Below, in pieces: positions 6,768-12,677 of a stretch of DNA of 13,641 bases. Every line of letters begins with the position of its first letter. Position 1 is the stretch's first letter. The notes below the pieces were generated by a model, which was given only the letters and a program-made list of their open reading frames with translations, searched no databases and was not told where the DNA came from. The stretch is from Baffinella frigidus (lineage: Eukaryota; Cryptophyceae; Cryptomonadales; Baffinellaceae). The stretch lies in the NCBI GenBank assembly GCA_026770585.1, contig MU646322.1, positions 451,428 to 465,068 on the forward strand. The letters are read 5' to 3'. The position numbers and the translations under genes were made by a program.

Positions 6768-6872
6768 CTGCTGGCTCTGATCCTGAGGCGGGCCCGACTG
6801 ATGTTTCTTTTTTCGCGGAGTCGTTATCGGATGTGTCGGATGCTGCGTCTTGTTCTTCGTCCAATGAGGCCC
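6768..6872 (-). CDS. Exon: acidic linker, ASLDEEQDAASDTSDNDS
   Basis: Acceptor CTGACCCCAG and donor CCAGCAG|GTAATG are strong. Two bases plus 34 codons plus one base encode an acidic serine/aspartate-rich linker, ending KKETSVGPASGSEPA. GPAS recurs in exon 12678-13084. The upstream intron is telomere-like (6880-6941). Phase agrees with the ANK exon at 6375-6496 and with a donor at 7671. Confidence 0.7.
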
Positions 6873-7671
6873 CTGGGGTCAGGGTTTGGGGTTGAGGGTT
6901 GGTGTTGAGGGTTTGGGGTTTGGGGTTTAGGGGTTTAGGGCGAGACTGTTGCCTAAACAATTAGTCAAATGGCGTAGGAGTGTCGTTCAAAGAGTTTGGA
7001 GACAGGTTATTTGGTTTCACTTTGATTCTAGTTTTTATCAGGGAAAATCTGAGTTTGATTCTGAAGAATTCTGGAATATTCAGGGAAGGGACCTCGCTGG
7101 GGCGGCGTCTTTTTCATCACGAGACTGCGAAGGGGACCTGCCCGAGGCGCGAGGTTCCATCAGATCCGCAGCCCAGTCCACTGCTAGCCCGAAGATTTTG
7201 TATTAGTCAACTTTGAAAAAACGGGAGATAGGTTTAGTAAAATGGACGCCACCATGGCGTCCGGGATTCTAAAGTGGACAGTTTCAAGGGGGGTGACTTT
7301 AGCAAAAAATCCTGGCTAGCAGTGCAGTCTGCTTGATCTCGTGATCGCGATGAACCTTCACCCACACAGCGGGCTACGAAGGGATTTCCAGCCCAAATCG
7401 GGAAACCTTTCCGTTAACTTATCCGTAGGAAACCCCTTATGTCCCTACGGGTTGCCTACCGTAGGGTCCTAGGTCTTATCGCTCAGGGGTTATTCGAAAT
7501 TCTTTCGAACTCCGGCCTATCTACCGGAACTAGATTACAACTTTAAATGCACATAGCACTTGTGTGCACTAGATTACAGCTGCAAAACGTATATACAGTA
7601 CTCGTTTACAAGCGCGCCAGTCCTACCAAAAATACCACATCATTAAACTTATGAAATTTGAGGGCGCGCAC
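6873..7671. other. Long intron or intergenic stretch
   Basis: The left edge (6880-6941) is telomere-like repeat. 6950-7100 is AT-rich with no recognisable protein on either strand; a plus frame 6949-7206 is open but featureless. At 7424-7470 there is CCTACGG and CCGTAGGGTCCTAGG, related to the palindromic block at 12630 and 13128. A direct repeat ACTAGATTACA lies at 7529 and 7568. No gene is supported here. Confidence 0.4.
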
Positions 7672-7866
7672 CGCCGGCGCGAAGCAAGAGGAGAGCAATG
7701 ACTTGGTCCGAGCAGCGCCAGAGCGCAAAGCCCAGCGCGTGTGTGCGCCAGGGTTGCTGCCGGTCGCCGTCCCGCCCGCGCACCACGCGGAGTGTGTCTG
7801 CCTCCGCGAGAGGGAGCCCCTGCTCTCGGGACCACGTACAATTTATTTTGAATTCATGAAGAGGGC
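7649..7866 (-). CDS. Open frame / exon 7672-7819: ankyrin repeat, ALGFALWRCSDQ
   Basis: The minus frame is open from an acceptor (TTTTACTCAG) at 7867 to a TAA at 7649. The core reads THALGFALWRCSDQVIALL then LLRAGGA, an ANK repeat. Two exon models fit. In one, the acceptor GAGAGCAG at 7820 gives a phase-0 start (GLPLAEADTL) and a donor GGCG|GTGCGC gives an exon 7672-7819 joining 6768-6872 as RAGG-ASLDEEQ. In the other, 7649 is a true 3' end. The frame has no ATG. It is GC-rich in the centre and AT-rich at both edges. Confidence 0.65.
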
Positions 7867-8014
7867 CTGAGTAAAATTTGTGGGTGGGAATAGTGAAGGG
7901 GTTCGGGGTGTGGGGTTTGGGGATTAGGGATTGGGGATTGGGGTCTAGGGTCTGGGGTTTGGGGTGCTGTGTGTAGTGTATTTACGTTCTGGTCGACATG
8001 TCCCGTAAAGCCCA

Positions 8015-8143
8015 CCACTTAGCAGCCACCGGGGGCTTCACGCATACAGTCCATCTCAACGGTTTGTAATCCATTTGCATTGGATTCTAACCGCGTTTCC
8101 CCCGGACATCCGGGGGAAAAGGAACTCAGCCGCTGCTAAGTGG
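8015..8143. mobile_element. Fold-back (MITE-like) element, CCACTTAGCAGC arms
   Basis: Perfect 12-bp inverted arms CCACTTAGCAGC (8015-8026) and GCTGCTAAGTGG (8132-8143) enclose two further palindromes. AATCCA..TGGATT lies at about 8068-8086, and TTTCCCCCGGA-CA-TCCGGGGGAAA at 8096-8119 has perfect 11-bp arms with a 2-nt loop. It abuts the 3' side of ankyrin exon 8158-8237. No clear target-site duplication is visible and no coding capacity, so a non-autonomous element is an inference. Confidence 0.5.
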
Positions 8144-8157
8144 CGTGTGGACCGCAC

Positions 8158-8237
8158 CCCGTTGTCGAGCGCGAAGGAGACAGTGGCCGCGTCGCCCGAG
8201 AGCGCGGCGAGGAACAGGAGGGGCCGCCCCAGCGAAT
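8158..8237 (-). CDS. Exon: ankyrin repeat
   Basis: The minus strand reads SLGRPLLFLAALSGDAATV then SFALDNG, a clear ANK repeat (G.PLLFLAALSGD....FALDNG). Acceptor GGGGGCAG at 8238; a phase-0 donor GGG|GTGCGG at 8157. The frame stays open past the donor into the fold-back at 8015-8143 and ends at a TGA near 8066, so an unspliced extension is possible. Confidence 0.7.
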
Positions 8238-8294
8238 CTGCCCCCGCAAGCCCCGCGCCACTTCCCGCCTGCCGCGTGTGGGATGGGCGTTAAC

Positions 8295-8340
8295 CATCGT
8301 GTCCGTGCCCCGTCGCCACGGGCTGAACACGTTTCTGGTG
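8295..8340 (-). CDS. Small exon: HQKRVQPVATGHGHD
   Basis: Acceptor CTGTGTCCAG and donor GATG|GTTAAC bound 15 codons plus one base. Its phase fits both neighbours: ...LTERQ before and D-SLGRPLLFLAAL after. It has no family signature of its own. The downstream intron would be only 57 nt. Confidence 0.4.
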
Positions 8341-8371
8341 CTGGACACAGGAAACGCGGGATTTTGGGGGT

Positions 8372-8495
8372 GCGGATGTGAGGTTTTGGGTTTCGGGTTG
8401 TGGGTTCTGGGTTCTGGTTTCTGGGTTCGGTGTTCTGGGCTTGGGGCTTAGGGCTTAGGGTTCAGGGATAAGGGTTGGGTTAGGGTTGATGCAGG
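8372..8495. repeat. Telomere-like intron between exons 8503-8611 and 8295-8340
   Basis: TTTCGGG, TTCTGGG and TTAGGGC variants fill the intron. Similar short arrays occur at 7890-7970, 6880-6941 and 9281-9309. Confidence 0.8.
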
Positions 8496-8502
8496 ATGCA
8501 AC

Positions 8503-8611
8503 CTGCCGCTCCGTGAGCTGCCGAAGGGACGAGCGGAGAGCAGAAATGGCTCCGAATCGCGCCGCGAGGAGAGCCGTTGCCTCGAAGGACAGCTCCGACG
8601 CCGCCTGCGAC
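8503..8611 (-). CDS. Exon: ankyrin-like, ATALLAARFGAISALRSSL
   Basis: Acceptor TCGTACGCAG and donor CGGCAG|GTTGCA are both strong. One base plus 36 codons encode SQAASELSFE, ATALLAARFGAISALRSSL and RQLTERQ. The ATALLAARFG..SALRSSL part fits an ANK helix pair. Phase 0 out, matching the next exon at 8340. The downstream intron is telomere-like. A decayed duplicate lies about 400 bp upstream. Confidence 0.65.
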
Positions 8612-9200
8612 CTGCGTACGAGAAAGTTGACTAAAACGTGTGGGATCTGCGTTCAAGACCCGCAAAGATGGAGTCAACGGCTAGGACCTGCGCACGAGAA
8701 GGTTGACTAACCTGCTAGGTTCAGTACCAGGGTCGAGTAATTACGGCAGGTGTTGTACCAGGAAAGGGGTGATTTAATCCCGGCGAGTGTTTCTCAGGAA
8801 TACAATTTTGGTGTATCTTAAAGGGTAAAATTAGACAGTCGCCTATCCAGCCTTCATTTTTAGCCTTAAGTTACACCAAAAGAGAATCGAAGATCTCTGC
8901 AATCGTATTCATGAGGAATATTCGTCCGGATGAGATTAGTCAACTGCGCCGGAGCTCATGCGCCGAATCCGAGCGCAGTGCCGTCGCCTCGAAGGACAGC
9001 CCAGAGGCCGCGTACGAGAAAGTCGACTAAATTGCCTGGGATCTGCGTTCAAGACCCGCGGCGGTTGACTCGACTGACAGGTTTAGTACCGGTGGGGTGA
9101 CTCACACCGGCAGGCTTTGTTCCAGGAAAAGGGAAGGTGAGTTAATTGTGCCGTCGCTGAGGAGGAAAGCGCTGAAACTGCATGGGGTCTGCGCACAAGA
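8612..9200. repeat. Duplicated block with GTTGACTA and GATCTGCGTTCAAGACCCGC
   Basis: Sequence from about 8573 (GCCGTTGCCTCGAAGGACAGC) to 8780 is repeated from about 8981 (GCCGTCGCCTCGAAGGACAGC) to 9140. The order is shared: GTACGAGAAAGT(T/C)GACTAAA, TGGGATCTGCGTTCAAGACC, GTTGACT, GGTTTAGTACC, then a CCAGGAAA run. A shorter third copy lies at about 9184-9216 (GGGTCTGCGCACAAGACACGCAACGG). The left part of copy 1 is exon 8503-8611. Copy 2 keeps only its 5' part (LSFEATAL, about 8960-9013) with the acceptor changed from CGCAG to CGCGG. Confidence 0.65.
8806..8881. repeat. Inverted repeat TTTTGGTGTATCTTAAAGG / CCTTAAGTTACACCAAAA
   Basis: Arms of about 18 nt at 8806-8824 and 8864-8881 differ by a substitution and a one-base gap. 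Outer arms CTCAGGAATAC (8794-8804) and GTATTCATGAG (8904-8914) also pair with one mismatch. The stretch is AT-rich and interrupts the first copy of the duplicated block, so it may be a small inserted fold-back element. Confidence 0.55.
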
Positions 9201-9494
9201 CACGCAACGGTTGACTAATAAAGCGGGGGGTGGGGTTCCAAGTAGTCAACACCACCAGGCTTGGCAGCCAAACAAAAAGTTCAGGGTTTAGGGTTTAGGG
9301 TTTAGGTTTGAGAACGCACCCTTTCGACTTCTCGTTGGCGTCCGCGAGCGTAACCAGCATCTCCGCAGTCCCACCCCCTGCCCCCCCCGGGTTTGCGGTT
9401 TAGGGTTCAGGGCCACGAAGCGGACTACCGCGTGTTAAAGGGTGGGGTGAAGGGTAGGGTAGGGGTTATGGTGTTGGCAGGGGTGGGATATCAC

Positions 9495-9608
9495 CTGCCC
9501 CGGCAGCCACGCGTGACGCGAGGGCCGTTTGTAACGCGTGGGAGGAGGCGGGCGAGAGCGGCGAGGTGAGGTTGCGCCTGAAGAGCGCCGCGAGAAACGT
9601 TGTCGCAC
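9495..9608 (-). CDS. Exon: helical repeat, ATTFLAALFRRNL
   Basis: Acceptor CAACCTGCAG and donor GGGGCAG|GTGATA bound 114 nt. The frame set by the upstream exon reads ATTFLAALFRRNLTSPL, then an alanine/serine-rich stretch (SHALQTALASRVAAGA). Phase 1 in and 1 out, which does not match the next recognised exon. An internal GTTACA donor near 9536 would fix that. A partial duplicate lies 235 bp upstream. Confidence 0.55.
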
Positions 9609-9794
9609 CTGCAGGTTGTGAGGCCACGCCAGGTCACAGGTGGGGATTTCACACCGCGACGTTTCGTTTCGTGGTACGAGGCGAGTGTGCGCTCCCCGGT
9701 GAAACGCAACTCCTCCTCCTTTCCACGTCCGGGCGTTTACCTGATTTCGAAAAACCAGGTACACAATTTAAATCAGAGTTGTATCAGAAAGAGC

Positions 9795-9843
9795 GGCAGG
9801 GTGAGGTTGCGCCGGATGAGCGCCGCGAGAAACTCAGTTGCAC
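9795..9843 (-). pseudogene. Truncated copy of the 5' half of exon 9495-9608
   Basis: Acceptor ACTCCGCAG is followed by ATEFLAALIRRNLTLPL, matching ATTFLAALFRRNLTSPL in the complete exon. It then runs into AT-rich sequence with a TGA. Of five differing codons, three are synonymous, which supports this frame in both copies. It could still serve as an alternative exon start. Confidence 0.5.
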
Positions 9844-10079
9844 CTGCGGAGTCCCAAGTAGGTTATGAGCCTGCGGAGTCCCACGTAGGTTATGATCCTC
9901 CCGTACAGGTTCTGCAGCGGGACGGTGCTCAACCTCAACATCGTTTTCCACACGAAACGATGCAAACGAGTGTGCCGCTATCTCCCAATTTTGGGAGGTT
10001 CACTTGAGCCATTGAAAATTAAAATCCTTCTGGCTCCGGGCGGTGTAAGGTTGCAGGGGTTTAAGTTGTAGGAAGATAC

Positions 10080-10490
10080 CTGCGTGAACTGTGGCGAGAA
10101 GGGCAGGGAGGCGCGGGAGGAGGTCTAGCTCTGCCTCACTCGGGCTAACAGACTATCCCCAAGTTGACATCCCGGGTTCGTGGTACACATCCGTCAACTT
10201 TAGGAGGCAAAATGTCCCCGTCGAGGGCAAACGGTGCGTACTTAGTACGTTGATCACTTTCCATTAGGCCTAGGACCTGTTTACAGGGACCTTAAGAGGT
10301 TAATAAAGAAGAAAAAGAAGAAGGGAGGGGAAATGACCGGAGCGGACGGCGGTGAGAAGGGCGGGGAGGCAGACTAGCCATAAGTTGACATCCCGGGTTC
10401 GTGGTACACATCCGTCAACGTTAGGAGGGGAAATGACCGGAGCGGACAGCGGCGATGACCGGAGTGGACGGTGGCGAGGAGGGCAGGTTT
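10080..10490 (-). pseudogene. Cluster of truncated copies of the LPALLAAV exon
   Basis: Four copies of the 3' half of exon 10675-10768 lie here on the minus strand: 10080-10124 (DLLPRLPALLATVHA, donor CAG|GTATCT), about 10338-10370 (LPALLTAVRS, donor G|GTCATT), 10438-10460 (partial) and 10461-10485 (PALLATVHS, donor G|GTCATC). None has a convincing acceptor. They alternate with a repeat containing AGTTGACATCCCGGG at about 10160 and 10383. Confidence 0.6.
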
Positions 10491-10509
10491 AGGGCGGTGC
10501 AAGGTTTAG

Positions 10510-10666
10510 GGAATTTGGGATAAACGAATTAAAAAGAATATAAAAGCCTTAGACGACGGCGAAAGTTTAGACATAATAAATCGTTTAAATCCTTGTAGAT
10601 ACGAATACATTGATTACATAACGAAAGGCACAAAAGAAATTGTGGGGTTCATTTCTCAAGTCGTAG
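10510..10666 (+). pseudogene. Peptidase_S74 (intramolecular chaperone) domain fragment, AT-rich
   Basis: A 52-codon open stretch on the plus strand begins after an in-frame TAG. It reads WDKRIKKNIKALDDGESLD, then NPCRYEYIDYITKGTKE and GFISQ. This is the core pattern of the S74 domain (SDxRxKxNI..L.....LD.I..L.P..Y.Y......GFIAQE), the self-cleaving C-terminal chaperone of phage tail spikes, also found in MYRF proteins and many large algal viruses. The cleavage serine before D is W here, while the lysine five residues on is kept, so self-processing should be lost. G+C is about 33% (51 of 157), unlike the GC-rich exons around it. There is no start codon, and it breaks at GTAGGAAATGACCGG, the edge of a host exon repeat. 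It lies antisense in the intron between exons 10675-10768 and 9495-9608. Homology is confident; viral origin is inferred. Confidence 0.75.
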
Positions 10667-10674
10667 GAAATGAC

Positions 10675-10768
10675 CGGCGCGGACGGCGGCGAGGAGGGCG
10701 GGGAGGCGCGGGAGGAGCGCGGCCGCGTCGTCCCTCTCCAGCAGCGCCACTGCCACCTCCTCCAGCCC
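10675..10768 (-). CDS. Exon: ankyrin-like helices, LLPRLPALLAAVRAG
   Basis: Acceptor TTTCAAAATGCAG and donor GCCG|GTCATT bound 31 codons plus one base. It begins GLEEVAVALLERDDAAA and ends LLPRLPALLAAVRA. Spliced to 9608 it reads LLAAVRAG-ATTFLAALF, a smooth helical repeat. Four truncated copies of its 3' half lie at 10080-10500, two of them keeping the same GTCATTTCC donor. The plus-strand S74 fragment lies immediately beyond the donor. Confidence 0.65.
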
Positions 10769-10832
10769 CTGCATTTTGAAATGGGTTCGGGGGTGAGGGT
10801 TCGGGGGTGAGGGTTCGAGGGTGAGAGTGTTG

Positions 10833-10858
10833 GGCGCCGTCGCCACGTCCTCCAGCCC
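10833..10858 (-). pseudogene. Truncated copy of the 5' end of exon 10675-10768
   Basis: The minus strand reads GLEDVATA, matching GLEEVAVA at the start of the exon 90 bp downstream. It then breaks into a telomere-like TTCGGGGGTGAGGG repeat. No donor is present. It is probably intronic debris from an exon duplication. Confidence 0.5.
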
Positions 10859-11052
10859 TTACAGGGGCTACACACAGCACCCCGAACCCCAGACCCTAGG
10901 CTGCTCCACCAGCCCTCGTCGTGGTCACACATCGCCTTTTTCAATCCCTTTGATTTGTACTGGAGGTCGCCTGAATCCGGCGCCTTCGGAAAGTGGCGGC
11001 CTCAATCCTACACCATACACCCCACGCCCCAACCCCTAAACCCCAACGAAAC

Positions 11053-11174
11053 CCTGCACAATAAACCCGCTTGTGCAATAAACCCGCATGCCTGTTCCAG
11101 ACACAGCTCGACGACCGTCCACCCCCCCTGCCGTCCCTTCCCCGGCGCAGCCCGTCTCCGCACCGCCCACCCGC
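11053..11174 (-). CDS. Exon: helical repeat, WTVVELCLEQACG
   Basis: Acceptor ACCCTCCAG at 11175; chosen donor AGG|GTTTCG at 11052. Two bases plus 40 codons in the phase set by the previous exon. A basic stretch (WAVRRRAAPGKGRQGG) precedes WTVVELCLEQACGFIAQAG, which looks like an ANK or ARM helix pair. The 3' part contains a directly repeated 17-mer (GCGGGTTTATTGYRCA type), which offers alternative GTTTAT donors. Confidence 0.55.
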
Positions 11175-11181
11175 CTGGAGG

Positions 11182-11541
11182 GTTCAGGATTTAGGGATCA
11201 GGGTTTAGGGTTTACGGTTCAGGGTTTAGTGTTTACGGTTCAGGGTTCAGGGTCTAGGGTTGAGGGTTTAAGGTATAGGGTTCAGGGTGCCACCTCCTTC
11301 TGGGAGGTATACGAGGAGGTCGTCTGTGGAGGCTTTCCCCTTGTCTGCCCCATCCTGGTTTGGGGTTTATGAATGAGGGATTGGGGGGAAGTGATTAGGG
11401 TTTAGGTTTTAGGGTTCAGGTTTTAGGGTTTAGGGTTTAGGGCTCAGCGTTCAGGGTTTGTGGTTTAGGGTTTAGGGTTTAGGGTTCAGGGTTTAGGGTT
11501 TGGGGTTTAGGGTTTAGGGATTATGGAATAGGGTTTAGGGC
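11182..11541. repeat. Telomere-like arrays either side of exon 11294-11354
   Basis: TTTAGGG, TTCAGGG and TTTACGG units at 11182-11290 and 11362-11541 form the two introns flanking the DGADKGKAS exon. Confidence 0.85.
11294..11354 (-). CDS. Exon: ankyrin loop, DGADKGKAS
   Basis: Acceptor CCAAACCAG and donor GGAG|GTGGCA bound 20 codons plus one base. It encodes DGADKGKASTDDLLVYLPEG. DGAD after a leucine-rich helix is the conserved end of an ANK repeat. Both flanking introns are telomere-like repeats. Phase 0 in, 1 out, matching both proposed neighbours. Confidence 0.65.
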
Positions 11542-11663
11542 CAATGCGCTCCCTCCCGCTCACACACACGCTCCAGCGACGCAACCTACCAGCAAGTCAT
11601 CGTGAAGGTAATAATAAATACATGTATGAATTATATAATAGATATAGACACTGAATAATAGAC

Positions 11664-11682
11664 AACGCCCCAGTGGGGCGTT
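11664..11682. repeat. Perfect hairpin AACGCCCC-AGT-GGGGCGTT
   Basis: 8-bp GC-rich arms with a 3-nt loop, after an AT-rich stretch (11605-11660), inside the intron 11355-11754. It looks terminator-like, but no plus-strand gene precedes it. Confidence 0.5.
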
Positions 11683-11754
11683 CGGTTCGGATGACGGGGC
11701 GGAGCAAGGCGTGACCACCCCCAACGCGCTACACGCGCTACCCCCCCCTTTTAC

Positions 11755-11829
11755 CAGCAAGAGGCATTGGGCGTCCGCAGTAGGAGATGGGCGAGAAGCA
11801 CGGTGTTGAGAATGGCGAGGCGGGTCCGT
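11755..11829 (-). CDS. Exon (tentative): ankyrin helix before LLLDGAD
   Basis: Donor CTG|GTAAAA at 11754 is good; acceptor CTCAAG at 11830 is weak. In the phase-consistent frame the 25 codons end TADAQCLLL, which joins the next exon to give CLLLDGADKG, the standard ANK helix-2/loop sequence. A competing frame of the same DNA reads LAILNTVLLAHLLL, which also looks helical, so frame and 5' end are uncertain. Confidence 0.4.
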
Positions 11830-12076
11830 CTTGAGAATCATAGACATTTGGATCACTCATCGCCAGGCTGGGAGCAGTAAATATGAAAAAAACGGCCCCA
11901 AACGTACCGAAATCAACAACGGCCCCAAACGCACCCCCCCAATGGCTCTAAAAGCGCCACGAGCCGGTACAAGCTTGCATCCGCAGGGTGGTCCAATAGT
12001 CTATGAGCCTTATCGCAAGCCTAAAACCCAGAACCCCTAAACCCTCGCGCCTCTTCTTTAGTGCTCTCGAGCCTTA

Positions 12077-12189
12077 TGTTGGGTGATCCAATAGTCTATG
12101 AGCCTTAGCGCAAGCCTAAACCCCTGAACCCCTAAACCCCAAGCCATGCATCGCGCGATACGGCTCATAGACGATTGGATCACCCAACG
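12077..12189. mobile_element. Fold-back element, TTGGGTGATCCAATNGTCTATGAGCC arms
   Basis: Inverted arms of about 33 bp (three mismatches) at 12078-12110 and 12157-12189 flank a loop with CCCCTAAACCCC. Another direct copy of the left arm lies at about 11988-12010, and a further inverted copy at 11838-11862 (ATAGACATTTGGATCACTCATCG). The right arm ends 3 bp before TIR element copy 2, suggesting nested or adjacent insertion. No coding capacity. Confidence 0.6.
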
Positions 12190-12192
12190 CAA

Positions 12193-12383
12193 CCACACGA
12201 GAATGCTAAAGGGGCCTATTTAAAACCGATGTGCTTTTAAAAGTGGGCATTTGTGTAGTAACTTTCGTTGATCGGTCACGTGACTCTGCATATATTGCAC
12301 AGTCACGAGGTTGGAACACCTTATCTTGGTGCAAATATTTACAACCCCACATATAAATAAGATTCTCTAGTATTCTCGAGTGG
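12193..12383. mobile_element. TIR element copy 2
   Basis: 191 bp with termini CCACACGAGAATGCTAAAG and the complement of CCACTCGAGAATACTAGAG. In the reverse orientation it matches 5472-5661 along its length, including GGGGCCTATTT, AAGTGGGCATTT.TGTAGTAACTTTCGT and CAGTCACGAGGTTGG. It lies in the intron 11830-12677, opposite in orientation to copy 1. Flanking AA dinucleotides are the only possible target duplication. Confidence 0.7.
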
Positions 12384-12428
12384 AAAGCTCGAGAGTACTC
12401 AAGAAGAAGAAGAACACGAATCTAAAGT

Positions 12429-12555
12429 GGAAACCTTTTCAATTTAAAAAACTGTATTCAATAAAAATTACTGCACGTTGGCTTTAATATTACTAGTACA
12501 GATCGTTATGTCTAGTAAATTTCGTTACCCAAGGTTTTGAATTGAAAAAAATTCC
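12429..12555. repeat. AT-rich inverted repeat, TTTTCAATTYAAAA arms
   Basis: GGAAACCTTTTCAATTTAAAA (12429-12449) pairs imperfectly with TTTTGAATTGAAAAAAATTCC (12535-12555). The interior is AT-rich and non-coding. It may be another fold-back element. Confidence 0.45.
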
Positions 12556-12576
12556 ACATGAAATCACGCGATGTAC

Positions 12577-12606
12577 CCCCCACCAACGGCGCCAAGGGCT
12601 CCAAGC
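12577..12606 (-). pseudogene. Truncated copy of the 3' end of exon 12678-13084
   Basis: The minus strand reads PLGALGAVGG followed by a GTACAT donor, matching PLGALGASGG|GTGCG about 98 bp upstream. An in-frame TGA precedes it and no acceptor fits, so it is exon debris inside the intron. Between the copies lies the palindromic block CCCTACGGTAGG. Confidence 0.5.
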
Positions 12607-12677
12607 GGATCTTCGGAAAGTCATTGCTTAGGACCCTACGGTAGGTCCCTATGGACGGGTTGTTGGTGGAAACGCAC

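Larger units (their letters stand above)
11830..12677. other. Long intron packed with inverted-repeat elements
   Basis: It contains a 27-bp direct repeat AACGGCCCCAAACG (11891, 11918), two direct copies of a TCCAATAGTCTATGAGCC unit (about 11990 and 12087), a fold-back (12077-12189), TIR element copy 2 (12193-12383), an AT-rich inverted repeat (12429-12555) and an exon remnant (12577-12606). No gene was recognised. Confidence 0.55.

Noticed and set aside
6532-6960. 142-codon minus-strand frame spanning the acidic linker
   Set aside because: It starts in telomere-like repeat and runs past a strong CAG|GTAATG donor; only 6768-6872 is kept as an exon.
6949-7216. Two overlapping plus-strand frames of 78-85 codons
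   Set aside because: No recognisable motif, no codon bias and opposite to the surrounding exons; probably chance within the intron.
8826-8933. Short AT-rich plus frame (LKLHQKRIEDLCNRIHEEY)
   Set aside because: About 32 codons overlapping an inverted repeat, no start codon and no family match that can be recognised by eye.
11586-11660. AT-rich plus frame resembling a viral remnant (VIVKVIINTCMNYIIDID)
   Set aside because: About 28 codons with no family pattern; AT-richness alone is insufficient.
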